Assembly (NCBI GenBank): GCA_963665405.2
Contig: CAXXUH010000001.1
Span: 1-49,831, forward strand
Reading direction: 5' to 3'
DNA: 49,831 nt
Source of the DNA: G963665405 sp963665405
GTDB taxonomy: Bacteria; Chloroflexota; Dehalococcoidia; Lucifugimonadales; G963665405
Shown: piece after piece, positions 24,016-33,295 of the stretch
Layout: each line of letters begins with the position of its first letter
Position numbering within the stretch: position 1 is the stretch's first letter
Translations under genes and position numbers: made by a program
The notes under the pieces: generated by a model
Database searches by the model: none
The model's input: the letters and a program-made list of their open reading frames with translations, nothing else
Told to the model about the DNA's origin: nothing

Positions 24016-24045
24016 AGTGTAGCAAGGGCCCGGAGATCAGGTCAA
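24016..24045 (-). promoter_or_regulatory. Promoter for tRNA-Val
   Basis: On the minus strand, TTGACC (24045-24040), an 18-nt spacer and TACACT (24021-24016), just upstream of the tRNA and downstream of the rpoC terminator. Confidence 0.55.
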
Positions 24046-24052
24046 TAACAAG

Positions 24053-24085
24053 GACCGGGTTGTACGGCGATCATACAACCCGGTC
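24053..24085 (-). terminator. Terminator hairpin after rpoC
   Basis: A 12-bp perfect stem GACCGGGTTGTA/TACAACCCGGTC with a 9-nt loop, then CTTGTTATT on the minus strand. It lies 75 bp after the rpoC stop. The short U-rich tail is weak but the stem is strong. Confidence 0.6.
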
Positions 24086-24160
24086 TGACCTGCGAGGCCA
24101 TTGCGGACTCCGCTCGTCGGCCCACCTTCAGCGAAGCTCGACCCGTCCGACGTCCTCGGA

Positions 24161-27100
24161 CTACAGAGTGGGTAGGGGGAAGTCCTCCCGCGCATCGCCG
24201 AAGCCCAGAGGCGCCGGAGCATCGGCCGGCTCGGCGAGTATCCCCAGAGGCAGCTCCTCCTCCGTCTCTTCCTCTATCTCGTTCAGACCCAGCCTCTCGC
24301 GGCCCTCCTCTGTCAGGTCGAGCCGCGCCGGGATAAGCCGGCCGATGATCACGTTCTCCTTGAGTCCTCGGAGGTGGTCCACCTGGCCGTTGATGCCGGC
24401 CTCCGTGAGGACGCGGGTGGTCTCCTGGAACGAGGCCGCGGCAAGGAAGCTCTCCATGTTGAGGGATGCCCTGGTGATACCCAGCAGGACCGGGCTGGCC
24501 GTGGCGGGCTCTCCGCCCTCGGCGAGTATGCTGGCGTTGATCTCCTCATGCTGGTATCGGTCCACCAGCTCTCCGGGAAGGAGGTCGGTGTCGCCGGGAG
24601 AGTCTGTCCTGACCTTGCGAAGCATCTGAGCGATTATCACCTCGATGTGCTTGTCGTGGATGGCCACGCCCTGAGACCGGTATACCCGCTGAACCTCCTC
24701 GGTCAGGTACCGCTGGACGGCCTCCCGTCCCTGGATTCTGAGTATCTGTTGGGGGTTTTTGGGGCCGGCGGCGACAGCCTGGCCGGCGGTGGCACGGTCC
24801 CCGGTGCGGACTACGATGTGGGCGGCCGCCGGAATGATGTACTCCCTCTGCTCCTCGTCGGTCCACGTGACCGTCAGCGTCTCGCCGTCGATGCTCACCG
24901 TGCCCGACACTCGGGCGACGACATCGGTGGTCTGAAGCGACTTGGCCTTTTCGTCCTCAGACGCCGCCTCGTCGTCGGTCTCCTCGGCGGCCGCCAGCGA
25001 GACACCGATACGCACCTCGTCCCCATCGGACACCAGAGTCTTGTAGCCGGGTGGCAGCGGGTATTCGTCGCTGTAGCTCTCGACACTGACCACGCGGATC
25101 GTCCGCCCTTCGACGGATTCACTTACTTCGACTTCGCCGTCTATCTCCGATAGAACGGCCTCTCCCTTGGGGGCTCTGGCCTCGAACAGCTCCTCGACCC
25201 TGGGGAGACCGCTCGTGATGTCGGCGCCGGCGATGCCTCCGGTGTGGAACGTCCTCATGGTGAGCTGGGTGCCTGGCTCACCGATGCTCTGAGCGGCGAT
25301 GATCCCCACCGCCTCGCCCAATATGACGGGTGTCCCGGTCCACAGTGCGACGCCGTAGCACAGGCGGCACACGCCCCGGCGCGCCTCGCACGTCAGGGGT
25401 GTCCGGACCATCACGCTGGTAACCCCCGCCTCTTCGAGCCGCTCGACGAGGTCGTCGTTGATCGAGTCGTTGCGGTCGGCGATTATCTCCCCCGTCTCCG
25501 GATGCGGGACGGGCGCCGCCAGATGGCGGCTCCTGATCCTCTCCGCGAACGAGGCCCTCAAGTCACCCTCGGCAGTCTTCTCGATCCAGTTGCCGCTCTC
25601 GATCTCACAGTCGTCCATGACCACCGTCACCTCCTGGGCGACGTCGATCAGGCGACGGGTCAAATACCCGCTATCGGCGGTCCGCAGGGCCGTATCCGCC
25701 AGACCCTTCCTGGCGCCGTGAGTGGAGATGAAGTACTCCAGCACGGTAAGACCCTCGCGGAAGTTCGACTTGATGGGCCGGTCGATGATCCGTCCCTTGG
25801 GGTCGGACATCAGGCCTCTCATGCCGGCCATCTGCTTGATCTGAGCGATGTTTCCTTTCGCCCCCGATGTTGCCATCAGGTAGATGCCGCCGTACTTGTG
25901 CAGGTTCGCCTCGATCACCTTTGTCAGCTTGTCGTTGGCGGCCGTCCAGATCTGGACTGCGTTGGAGTGTCGCTCTTCCTCAGTCGTGAGACCGTCGAGG
26001 TACTGCTGCTCGAGCAGGGCGACCTTGTTCTCCGCGTCTCCTACGATGGTTTCCTTCTCGGGCGATACCTCGATGTCGTTGATCGCGATGGTTACGCCAG
26101 CCTTCGAAGCGTACTGGAAGCCCAGACGCTTGATCGCGTCCAAGACCTCGACCGTACGGTCGCTACCCAGAAGTCTGTGGCACTCTCCGGTGACGTCTTT
26201 CAGGGCGGCCTTGTTCAGCTCTTTGTTCAGGAATCCCAGCTCGTGGGGGATCACCTCGTTGAAGATGATCCGTCCGACCGAGGTGTCCAGCCAGGGCTCG
26301 CCGTTCCGGGCTCCCATGGCGGACGAAAGCGGGCGTACCCTTATCTGCGCCCTCAGGTCGATCTGTCCCAGCTCATACGCGAGGTGGGCGTCTTCAAGGC
26401 TGGCGAATGTCAGCCCCTCCCCGCGCGCGCCCTTCTTCACCATAGTGAGGTAGTAGCAGCCCAGGACCATGTCGAGGGTGGGCGCCACCGTCGGCTCGCC
26501 GGAGCTCGGCGAAAGCATGTTGTGGCTGCTCAGCATCAGGCGGCGCGCCTCGCGTACCGCCTCCTTCGACAGTGGTACGTGGACCGCCATCTGGTCGCCG
26601 TCGAAGTCCGCGTTAAAGGCCGCACAGACCAACGGGTGCACCTGGATGGCGCTGCCCTCGATGAGCACAGGCTGGAACGCCTGGATGCCAAGGCGGTGCA
26701 GCGTCGGTGCGCGGTTGAGGAGGACGGGGCGCTCCTTGACGACCTGCTCGAGTATGTCCCAGACTTCGGGACGAGCCCGCTCCGCCAGCCGCTTGGCGCT
26801 CTTGATGTTGTGGGCGTAGCCCTTTACGACCAGGCGATTCATGACGAACGGCTTGAACAGCTCCAGTGCCATCCGCCTGGGAATTCCGGTCTCGAACAGC
26901 TTCAGGTCCGGACCAACGATGATCACGGAGCGGCCACTGTAGTCGACCCTCTTGCCCAGCAGGTTTTGGCGGAACCGTCCCTGCTTGCCTCGCAGGAGGT
27001 CCGAGAGAGACTTGAGCTTGTGGTTGTGGCTGCCGGAGACGGCGCGTCCCCGCCGCCCGTTGTCGACGAGCGCGTCGACCGCTTCTTGAAGCATCCGCTT

Positions 27101-28264
27101 CTCGTTGCGGACGATGATCTCCGGTGCCTGGAGCTCGATGAGCCGCTTGAGCCGGTTGTTCCGGTTGATGACCCGGCGGTAGAGGTCGTTCAGGTCGCTG
27201 GTGGCGAATCTGCCTCCGTCGAGCTGCACCATCGGGCGAAGCTCCGGAGGCAGAACCGGCAGAACCGTCATGACCATCCAGCCGGGCTTGTTCTCGCTCT
27301 TCCGGAAGGCTTCGACGACCCGGAGCGTCTTGATCGCCTTCTTGCGTCTCTGGCCGGTAGTGGTGCGAATTTCCTCCTGGAGGAAATCGGTCTTGGTGTC
27401 GAGATCGAGCGCGTCCAGCACCTCTAGGACCGCGCCCGCGCCCATGCCGGCCGAGAAGACCTCGCCGTATCGGTCTCTGAGCTCCCGGTACCGGCTCTCC
27501 GGCAGGAGCTCGCCGGTCCGGAGATCCTCGAGCTCCTCTATCTTGGCCTCGATCTCTTTCTCCAGCTCGGCTCGGTCGGCATCGGACTGCTGTTCGTCCT
27601 CGTCCGGCTTCGTCTCTGAAGCCTCTTCGGCTTCGCTGGCGTCCTGGGCATCCTCGGCCGGCTCTTCCTCGGCGGCCTCAGTCTCATCGGTCCCTTTGGC
27701 GGCATCAGCCTCGTGGGCGCCTTCGGCGTCAATCGACATCTCGGTGTCGCCGGCCGCATCCTGAGTCGCCGTCTCGAGCAGGTCGACGTCTCCGTCGAGC
27801 TGTCTCTGCAGCCGGTCTATTGCGGCGCTTCTGAGGTCCTCGTCGATGCCGGTCACCATGTATTGCGCGAAGTAAAGGACCCGCTCGAGGTTTCGCGGAG
27901 ATAGATCCAGCAGCAGAGCAAGCCTGCTCGGCGTCCCCTTCGAATACCAGATATGTGCGACCGGAGCGGCCAGGTTGATGTGGCCCATGCGCTCCCGGCG
28001 TACCTTGGAGCGTGCCACCTCCACGCCGCAACGGTCACAGATGACACCCTTGTAGCGAATCTTCTTGTACTTCCCGCAGTAGCACTCCCAGTCCTTCGTT
28101 GGCCCGAAAATCCGCTCACAGAACAGCCCGTCCTTCTCAGGGCGAAGCGTACGGTAGTTGATCGTCTCGGGTTTGGTCACCTCGCCGTAAGACCAGGTGG
28201 CTATCTGCTCCGGGGACGCCAACGATATCCTGATGGCGTTGAACTCGGTGCTACCTATGGCCAT
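24161..28264 (-). CDS. rpoC: DNA-directed RNA polymerase subunit beta'
   Basis: 1367 residues. The N-terminal zinc site (CYCGKYKK, CDRCGVE) starts near residue 70, the catalytic NADFDGDQMAVH near residue 550 holds the three Mg2+-binding Asp, and a second zinc site (CEARRGVCRLCYG) lies near residue 960. Trigger-loop and clamp regions follow. Residues about 165-235 are a strongly acidic, low-complexity insert (EAEEASETKPDEDEQQ and similar) at a position where lineage-specific inserts occur. The ATG at 28264 has AGGAGAG upstream. It follows rpoB by 139 bp and is probably co-transcribed from the promoter at 32529-32557. Confidence 0.98.
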   Translation of the reverse strand: MAIGSTEFNAIRISLASPEQIATWSYGEVTKPETINYRTLRPEKDGLFCERIFGPTKDWECYCGKYKKIRYKGVICDRCGVEVARSKVRRERMGHINLAAPVAHIWYSKGTPSRLALLLDLSPRNLERVLYFAQYMVTGIDEDLRSAAIDRLQRQLDGDVDLLETATQDAAGDTEMSIDAEGAHEADAAKGTDETEAAEEEPAEDAQDASEAEEASETKPDEDEQQSDADRAELEKEIEAKIEELEDLRTGELLPESRYRELRDRYGEVFSAGMGAGAVLEVLDALDLDTKTDFLQEEIRTTTGQRRKKAIKTLRVVEAFRKSENKPGWMVMTVLPVLPPELRPMVQLDGGRFATSDLNDLYRRVINRNNRLKRLIELQAPEIIVRNEKRMLQEAVDALVDNGRRGRAVSGSHNHKLKSLSDLLRGKQGRFRQNLLGKRVDYSGRSVIIVGPDLKLFETGIPRRMALELFKPFVMNRLVVKGYAHNIKSAKRLAERARPEVWDILEQVVKERPVLLNRAPTLHRLGIQAFQPVLIEGSAIQVHPLVCAAFNADFDGDQMAVHVPLSKEAVREARRLMLSSHNMLSPSSGEPTVAPTLDMVLGCYYLTMVKKGARGEGLTFASLEDAHLAYELGQIDLRAQIRVRPLSSAMGARNGEPWLDTSVGRIIFNEVIPHELGFLNKELNKAALKDVTGECHRLLGSDRTVEVLDAIKRLGFQYASKAGVTIAINDIEVSPEKETIVGDAENKVALLEQQYLDGLTTEEERHSNAVQIWTAANDKLTKVIEANLHKYGGIYLMATSGAKGNIAQIKQMAGMRGLMSDPKGRIIDRPIKSNFREGLTVLEYFISTHGARKGLADTALRTADSGYLTRRLIDVAQEVTVVMDDCEIESGNWIEKTAEGDLRASFAERIRSRHLAAPVPHPETGEIIADRNDSINDDLVERLEEAGVTSVMVRTPLTCEARRGVCRLCYGVALWTGTPVILGEAVGIIAAQSIGEPGTQLTMRTFHTGGIAGADITSGLPRVEELFEARAPKGEAVLSEIDGEVEVSESVEGRTIRVVSVESYSDEYPLPPGYKTLVSDGDEVRIGVSLAAAEETDDEAASEDEKAKSLQTTDVVARVSGTVSIDGETLTVTWTDEEQREYIIPAAAHIVVRTGDRATAGQAVAAGPKNPQQILRIQGREAVQRYLTEEVQRVYRSQGVAIHDKHIEVIIAQMLRKVRTDSPGDTDLLPGELVDRYQHEEINASILAEGGEPATASPVLLGITRASLNMESFLAAASFQETTRVLTEAGINGQVDHLRGLKENVIIGRLIPARLDLTEEGRERLGLNEIEEETEEELPLGILAEPADAPAPLGFGDAREDFPLPTL

Positions 28265-28403
28265 CTACCCACTCTCCTGCGTTCACTGAACGCGCTACAC
28301 CAACGCCCCATGTACTGACGAATCGAACTGTAGAAATGAGTTCGCTCACCCGCAGCGGCGCGGGGCCGCTTCGCGGGAGGCGTCGCTGAATCGCCGGGAT
28401 CGG

Positions 28404-31400
28404 CTAGTCCTCGCCGCCGACTGCCTCTGGGAGGTTCTCGGTCTCGCCCTGCGTTGCATCGTCGGTGGCCGCAATCTCCTCCGGCTGGTCTTCCTCACCG
28501 GCCTGGTCCGTTGCGACTTCTGCGATCGCCTCGGCTTTGGCGTCCGAGCCGTCGAGAACCTCGAGGCCGGCCGTGGCCGCGGCGCCAAGACCGTTCCCAC
28601 CGGCCTTATCGCCGTCAAGGGAGCCGGTCACTTCCAGGGGAGCGGCCCCACCGAGAATCTCGAGGCTGGGGGGCATCCCTTCCAGGCCCAGGCCCGGGTC
28701 AGCAAGCTCCTCGTCCGGGTCCTCCGAGAGCGCCAACCCAGCCTGCTCGCGCATCAGCTCGACCGACAGGCCAAGGCTCTGCAGCTCCTTGAGGAGGACG
28801 TGGAAGGATTCGGGGATTCCGGGCTGAATGACGTCCTCGCCCTTGACGATGGCCTCGTACGTCTTCACGCGTCCCACCACGTCGTCGGATTTGACAGTCA
28901 GCATCTCCTGGAGGTTGTAGGCCGCGCTGTAGGCCTCGAGCGCCCACACCTCCATCTCGCCGAACCGTTGCCCGCCGAACTGCGCCTTGCCGCCCAGAGG
29001 CTGCTGGGTGATGAGCGAGTACGGCCCGGTCGACCGGGCGTGGATCTTGTCCTCGACCAGGTGGATCAGCTTCATCATGTAGATGTACCCGACGGTGATG
29101 GGCTGGTCGAAGGCCTCGCCCGTCCTGCCGTCGTGGAGCACCGACTTCCCGAGTATCGGGGCGGCGGTCTGCTCGTCTCGATTGAGGCGCAGAGCCTCGT
29201 CCATAAGCTCCTGGAACGAGAGTCCGTCGATGTCCGTCCTTCCGAGGTCCTCTTTCATCCAGATCTCCAGGCTGGCCTTTCGAGCATCGCCCGGATGATC
29301 GGGGGAGAACACCCGATCGAAGTCGTAGCCTCGCTGAGTGAGCCACGAGCGGACGGCCGCGAGGTCGATTTTCTGCGTACCGTTCTCGTCAACCGGCCTG
29401 GGGTCCACCGCTCCCGATTTCTGGAGCATCCACGCCTGTCCCAGGGCGTCCTCGATCGAGACGTCTCGGGCGCCGTCGAACACGGGGGTAACCGCCCTGA
29501 AACCCAGGAAGCTGGCCGCCCAGCCCAGGTGCGTCTCCAGGACCTGACCCAGATTCATGCGCGACGGTACGCCGATGGGGTTCAAGACCAGATCGACGGG
29601 GGTGCCGTCGGGCAGGAACGGCATGTCCTCTTCGGGCAAGATGCGGGCTATCACGCCCTTGTTGCCGTGACGGCCGGCCATCTTGTCGCCCTCCGCGATC
29701 TTGCGGGTCTGGGCGATCCAGAGCCGGACGAGCTTATTGACGCCGGGCGGCAGCTGGTCGTCGTTGATCCGGCTGAGCACCTTGACCTCGATTACCTTGC
29801 CCTTTTGGCCGTGGGGAACTCTCAGGGAGGTATCCTTGACGTCTCTTGCCTTCTCGCCGAAGATGGCTCGGAGGAGCTTCTCCTCCGCGCTAAGCTCGGT
29901 CTCTCCCTTGGGTGTGATCTTGCCGACCAGGATGTCACCCGGGCCGATCTCGGCGCCGACGCGGATGATGCCCTCCTCGTCCAGATTGCGCAGGCTGTCC
30001 TCGCCGACGTTGGGCATGTCGCGCGTGATCTCCTCGGGACCGAGCTTGGTGTCCCGAGCCTGCACCTCGTGCTTTTCGATGTGGATCGAGGTGAACTTGT
30101 CCTCTCGGATCAGCTTCTCGCTGATGATGATGGCGTCCTCGAAGTTGTATCCGTCCCAGCTCATGAACGCGACGAGCGTGTTCTGGCCCAGAGCCAGCTC
30201 TCCTCCGCCGGTCGACGAGCTGTCGGCCAGGACGCTCCCGACCACCACCCTATCCCCCTTGTTGACGATGGAACGCTGGTCGATGCAGGTCCCCTGGTTG
30301 CTCCGCTGGAACTTCTTGAGGCGGTAGACGCGCTCCTCGCCTTCGGAGTCGACGACGACGATCCTGACTCCGGTGGACTCCATGACCACCCCTTCGGTGG
30401 TGGAGATGACCAGCTGACCGCTGTCTCGGGCCACGCGGCCCTCCATCCCCGTGCCCACGAGAGGCGGCTCGGGCCTCAGCAGAGGCACCGCCTGGCGCTG
30501 CATGTTCGATCCCATCAGGGCTCGGTTCGCGTCGTCATGCTCGAGGAACGGTATGAGCGACGTGGAGACGCTGACGAGCTGCATCGGGGAGACGTCCATA
30601 TAGTCCACGTTGCCCGGCGCCTCCATCGAGACGCTCTCGCCCATACGGGTCTGGACACGGTCGTCGACGAACTGCCCGACATCGTTGAGTACCGAGTTGG
30701 CCTGGGCGATGTGGACCACGTCCTCCGCGTCCGCGGACAGATACTCGATGTCCTCGGGGCCGGAGGTTACGAACGCCCCCACCGAGAGCATCCGCTCCGG
30801 GAGCTTCTCGATGCGCGTTCGCATCCCCTTGGAGACTGTTCGTCCGGCTCTGAGCACCATGGAGCCGTCCTCGGCCGTCACGTCCTCGTTGAGCTGCCGC
30901 CCCACGAGATCGGGGTCGGTGCTCAGCATCTGTTTCCGCACCTTCCTGTACGGCGTTTCGATGAAGCCGTACTCGTTGGTCCGCGCGTAGGTAGCGAGCG
31001 ACCCCAGAAGGCCGATGTTCGGGCCCTCCGGCGTCTCGATGGGACAGATCCGGCCGTAGTGGGAGTGGTGGACGTCGCGGACGTCGAAGCCGGCCCGCTC
31101 CCTGGAGAGTCCGCCGGGGCCGAGGGCCGAGAGGCGGCGCTTATGCGTCAGCTCGGCCAGAGGATTGGTCTGGTCCATGAACTGGGAGAGCTGGGACCCC
31201 CCGAAGAACTCCCGCACCGCAGCCACCACCGGCCGGATGTTGATCAGGGCCGCGGGTGTGGTCGTGGTTGGGTCCATCTGGGTGGTCATCCGCTCCTTGA
31301 TGACCCGCTCCATCCTCAACATTCCCACACGGACCTGGTTCTGGATAAGCTCGCCTACGGCCCGAACCCGGCGATTGCCTAGGTGGTCGATGTCGTCGGG

Positions 31401-32384
31401 CTCGCGGACGCCGTTGTCGATCTGGATCATCATTCGCAGCAGCGCGATGATGTCCTCCTTGGACAGCGTGCGGCTATCGGGCGGGGTATCCATCGCGAGG
31501 CGGCGGTTGAGCTTGTACCGCCCCACCCGTCCCAGGTCGTAGCGTCTGGGGTTGAAGAACAGGTTCTCCAGCAGCGCCTTCGCGTTGTCGACGCTGGGAG
31601 GCTCGCCCGGGCGCAGACGCCGATAGAACTCTAGAAGGGCCTCCTCGTGTCCGCCCCCGGTGGTGTCCTTCGACAGGGTGGTCTCTATGTACGGGTGGTC
31701 CGGGTTGACATCGACGTCCCCGAACAGACGGAGAATCTCCTCGTCTGAGGAGTACCCCATCGCACGAAGGAGCATGGTCACGGGGGTCTTACGCTTGCGG
31801 TCTACCTTGACCGAAATGACGTCCTTGTTGCTGGTATCGAACTCCAGCCAGGCTCCGCGGTATGGGATGAGCTTTGCCGACGCCATCCGCTTGCCGGTGT
31901 TGGTGTCTGTGTCGGTGGTGAAGTAGACTCCGGGAGACCGCACCAGCTGGCTGACGACCACGCGCTCGGCACCGTTGATGATGAAGGTGCCGCCCGTGGT
32001 CATGATGGGGACGTCGCCGATGAAAAGGGTCTGGACCTTCCTTTCACCCTCGGCGGGGCCGGGACCCTTCGAGTGCAGCTCTACCGAGACGTGCAGGGGC
32101 GCGGAGTACGTAGACTCCCGCTCTCTACACTCCTCTTCCGTGAGCTTGGCGTCCTCGAAGTAGTGATCGAGGAACCGGAGCTCGAACCTCCCACCTGGGA
32201 AGTCCTCGATCGGAGAGATCTCCTGGAATAGCTCCTTGAGGCCTTCGGTTTTGAACCAGTTGAATGAATCTACCTGAATCTGAATCAGGTTTGGAACTTC
32301 TAGTACACTTGCAATTGCAATCCTTGCGTATGACCGCTTCGAATCAGATCTGCCGTTTGTCTGGTTCACAACGGATGACGTCAT
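28404..32384 (-). CDS. rpoB: DNA-directed RNA polymerase subunit beta
   Basis: 1326 residues. The rifampicin-binding region at about residues 398-430 reads SQFMDQTNPLAELTHKRRLSALGPGG; the key Asp, His and Ser positions are the sensitive type, with Thr at the Asn519 position. ICPIETPEGPNIGLL follows. The last 90 residues are a variable Glu/Ala-rich tail (EEDQPEEIAATDDA). ATG 32384 has GAGG upstream. The usual L10/L12 ribosomal-protein genes are not upstream; instead, phage-like DNA starts directly behind the rpoB promoter. Confidence 0.98.
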   Translation of the reverse strand: MTSSVVNQTNGRSDSKRSYARIAIASVLEVPNLIQIQVDSFNWFKTEGLKELFQEISPIEDFPGGRFELRFLDHYFEDAKLTEEECRERESTYSAPLHVSVELHSKGPGPAEGERKVQTLFIGDVPIMTTGGTFIINGAERVVVSQLVRSPGVYFTTDTDTNTGKRMASAKLIPYRGAWLEFDTSNKDVISVKVDRKRKTPVTMLLRAMGYSSDEEILRLFGDVDVNPDHPYIETTLSKDTTGGGHEEALLEFYRRLRPGEPPSVDNAKALLENLFFNPRRYDLGRVGRYKLNRRLAMDTPPDSRTLSKEDIIALLRMMIQIDNGVREPDDIDHLGNRRVRAVGELIQNQVRVGMLRMERVIKERMTTQMDPTTTTPAALINIRPVVAAVREFFGGSQLSQFMDQTNPLAELTHKRRLSALGPGGLSRERAGFDVRDVHHSHYGRICPIETPEGPNIGLLGSLATYARTNEYGFIETPYRKVRKQMLSTDPDLVGRQLNEDVTAEDGSMVLRAGRTVSKGMRTRIEKLPERMLSVGAFVTSGPEDIEYLSADAEDVVHIAQANSVLNDVGQFVDDRVQTRMGESVSMEAPGNVDYMDVSPMQLVSVSTSLIPFLEHDDANRALMGSNMQRQAVPLLRPEPPLVGTGMEGRVARDSGQLVISTTEGVVMESTGVRIVVVDSEGEERVYRLKKFQRSNQGTCIDQRSIVNKGDRVVVGSVLADSSSTGGGELALGQNTLVAFMSWDGYNFEDAIIISEKLIREDKFTSIHIEKHEVQARDTKLGPEEITRDMPNVGEDSLRNLDEEGIIRVGAEIGPGDILVGKITPKGETELSAEEKLLRAIFGEKARDVKDTSLRVPHGQKGKVIEVKVLSRINDDQLPPGVNKLVRLWIAQTRKIAEGDKMAGRHGNKGVIARILPEEDMPFLPDGTPVDLVLNPIGVPSRMNLGQVLETHLGWAASFLGFRAVTPVFDGARDVSIEDALGQAWMLQKSGAVDPRPVDENGTQKIDLAAVRSWLTQRGYDFDRVFSPDHPGDARKASLEIWMKEDLGRTDIDGLSFQELMDEALRLNRDEQTAAPILGKSVLHDGRTGEAFDQPITVGYIYMMKLIHLVEDKIHARSTGPYSLITQQPLGGKAQFGGQRFGEMEVWALEAYSAAYNLQEMLTVKSDDVVGRVKTYEAIVKGEDVIQPGIPESFHVLLKELQSLGLSVELMREQAGLALSEDPDEELADPGLGLEGMPPSLEILGGAAPLEVTGSLDGDKAGGNGLGAAATAGLEVLDGSDAKAEAIAEVATDQAGEEDQPEEIAATDDATQGETENLPEAVGGED

Positions 32385-32528
32385 GAGGCCTCACACTCCC
32401 CAACATGTCCAGGGTCTACAAACTGACGAAACGCCTAGCGAAAGGCAAAGCGCGGCTGGTGCTAGAAGGATGGGATAAGACTAGCGGGAATGACCCACGC
32501 GTGGTCAAGGACATAACTCAACCGACTA

Positions 32529-32557
32529 AGATTATCACGGGCCGGTCGCGACGTCAA
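32529..32557 (-). promoter_or_regulatory. Strong promoter for rpoB-rpoC
   Basis: On the minus strand, TTGACG (32557-32552), a 17-nt spacer and TAATCT (32534-32529) with an extended TG motif. The start would be near 32522, giving a leader of about 138 nt before rpoB. Together with the leader it explains the 32385-32570 gap. Confidence 0.75.
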
Positions 32558-32576
32558 CAGGAAAGCGGGCTGCCTT

Positions 32577-33191
32577 GGCGATGACAGCTTCGTTGACCGT
32601 GTTGCCAACCTGTACCGGCGCGACTACTGGGAGACCACGGGCATCTACCCCCAGCTATGGGTTGAATCTCGAAGCCTCTCTCCCACCTTGGCAGGTACAG
32701 CACGGGACCTTGGTATCAGCCTCTACCCGAGTGGTGGTATGTCCTCTGATACGTTCGTGTATGGGGCTGCTGTTGAGGCAGTGCACACTGGACGTGAGCA
32801 TATGGCGGTCGTATATGTTGGTGACTTCGATCCGTCTGGCCTACAGATTGCGGAGACGTTGGAAACCAAACTAGGCGAGCACCTGGACTATGCAGCAGAG
32901 TATTACAACATGGACGTGCCGATCCTCACCTTCCAGCGCGTGGCTATTACGGAGCAGCAGATCATCGACCACGGGTTGCCTACCAAGCCGGTCAAAGCCA
33001 CACAGTCCAGGAAGCGGTATGACATCGACCAGACCGTAGAGGCTGAGGCCATGCCACCGGCGGCGCTACGGGAGATCGTTGCCCATGCCTTCGAGCCGAT
33101 GATAGACCAACGCCAGATGATGATGCTAAGAGAAGTGGAAGCGTCTGAACACCACTCCCTGCGGGAACGGCTGGCGGAGCTGGCCGAGTGA
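32577..33191 (+). pseudogene. Phage-type TOPRIM-like protein, 5'-truncated
   Basis: The open frame begins abruptly with DDSFVDRVANLYRRDYW and continues through YPQLWVESRSL, VVYVGDFDPSGLQIAE (the TOPRIM-like acidic motif), RVAITEQQI, GLPTKPVK and AEAMPPAALREIV to a normal end. Homologues are common in phages and prophages and have a longer N-terminus. No start codon or ribosome-binding site fits the first conserved residues, which lie about 20 bp from the rpoB -35 box, so the 5' part was lost at a recombination junction. The catalytic role is unproven. Confidence 0.6.
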
Positions 33192-33295
33192 GGGGCGGTA
33201 TCGGTGACCCTGATGGGTAAGGGGACCCCTGTCTCGGCTTGGGACGACAGGGCCGGGCACCATCCCTCGTCTGTTCAGTGTAAAGGGGTGTTTCG

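Noticed and set aside
25244..27427. 727-codon open frame on the plus strand
   Set aside because: Antisense to rpoC; no domain and no ribosome-binding site. It is a by-product of GC-rich codon use.
28800..31382. 860-codon open frame on the plus strand
   Set aside because: Antisense to rpoB, same reason.
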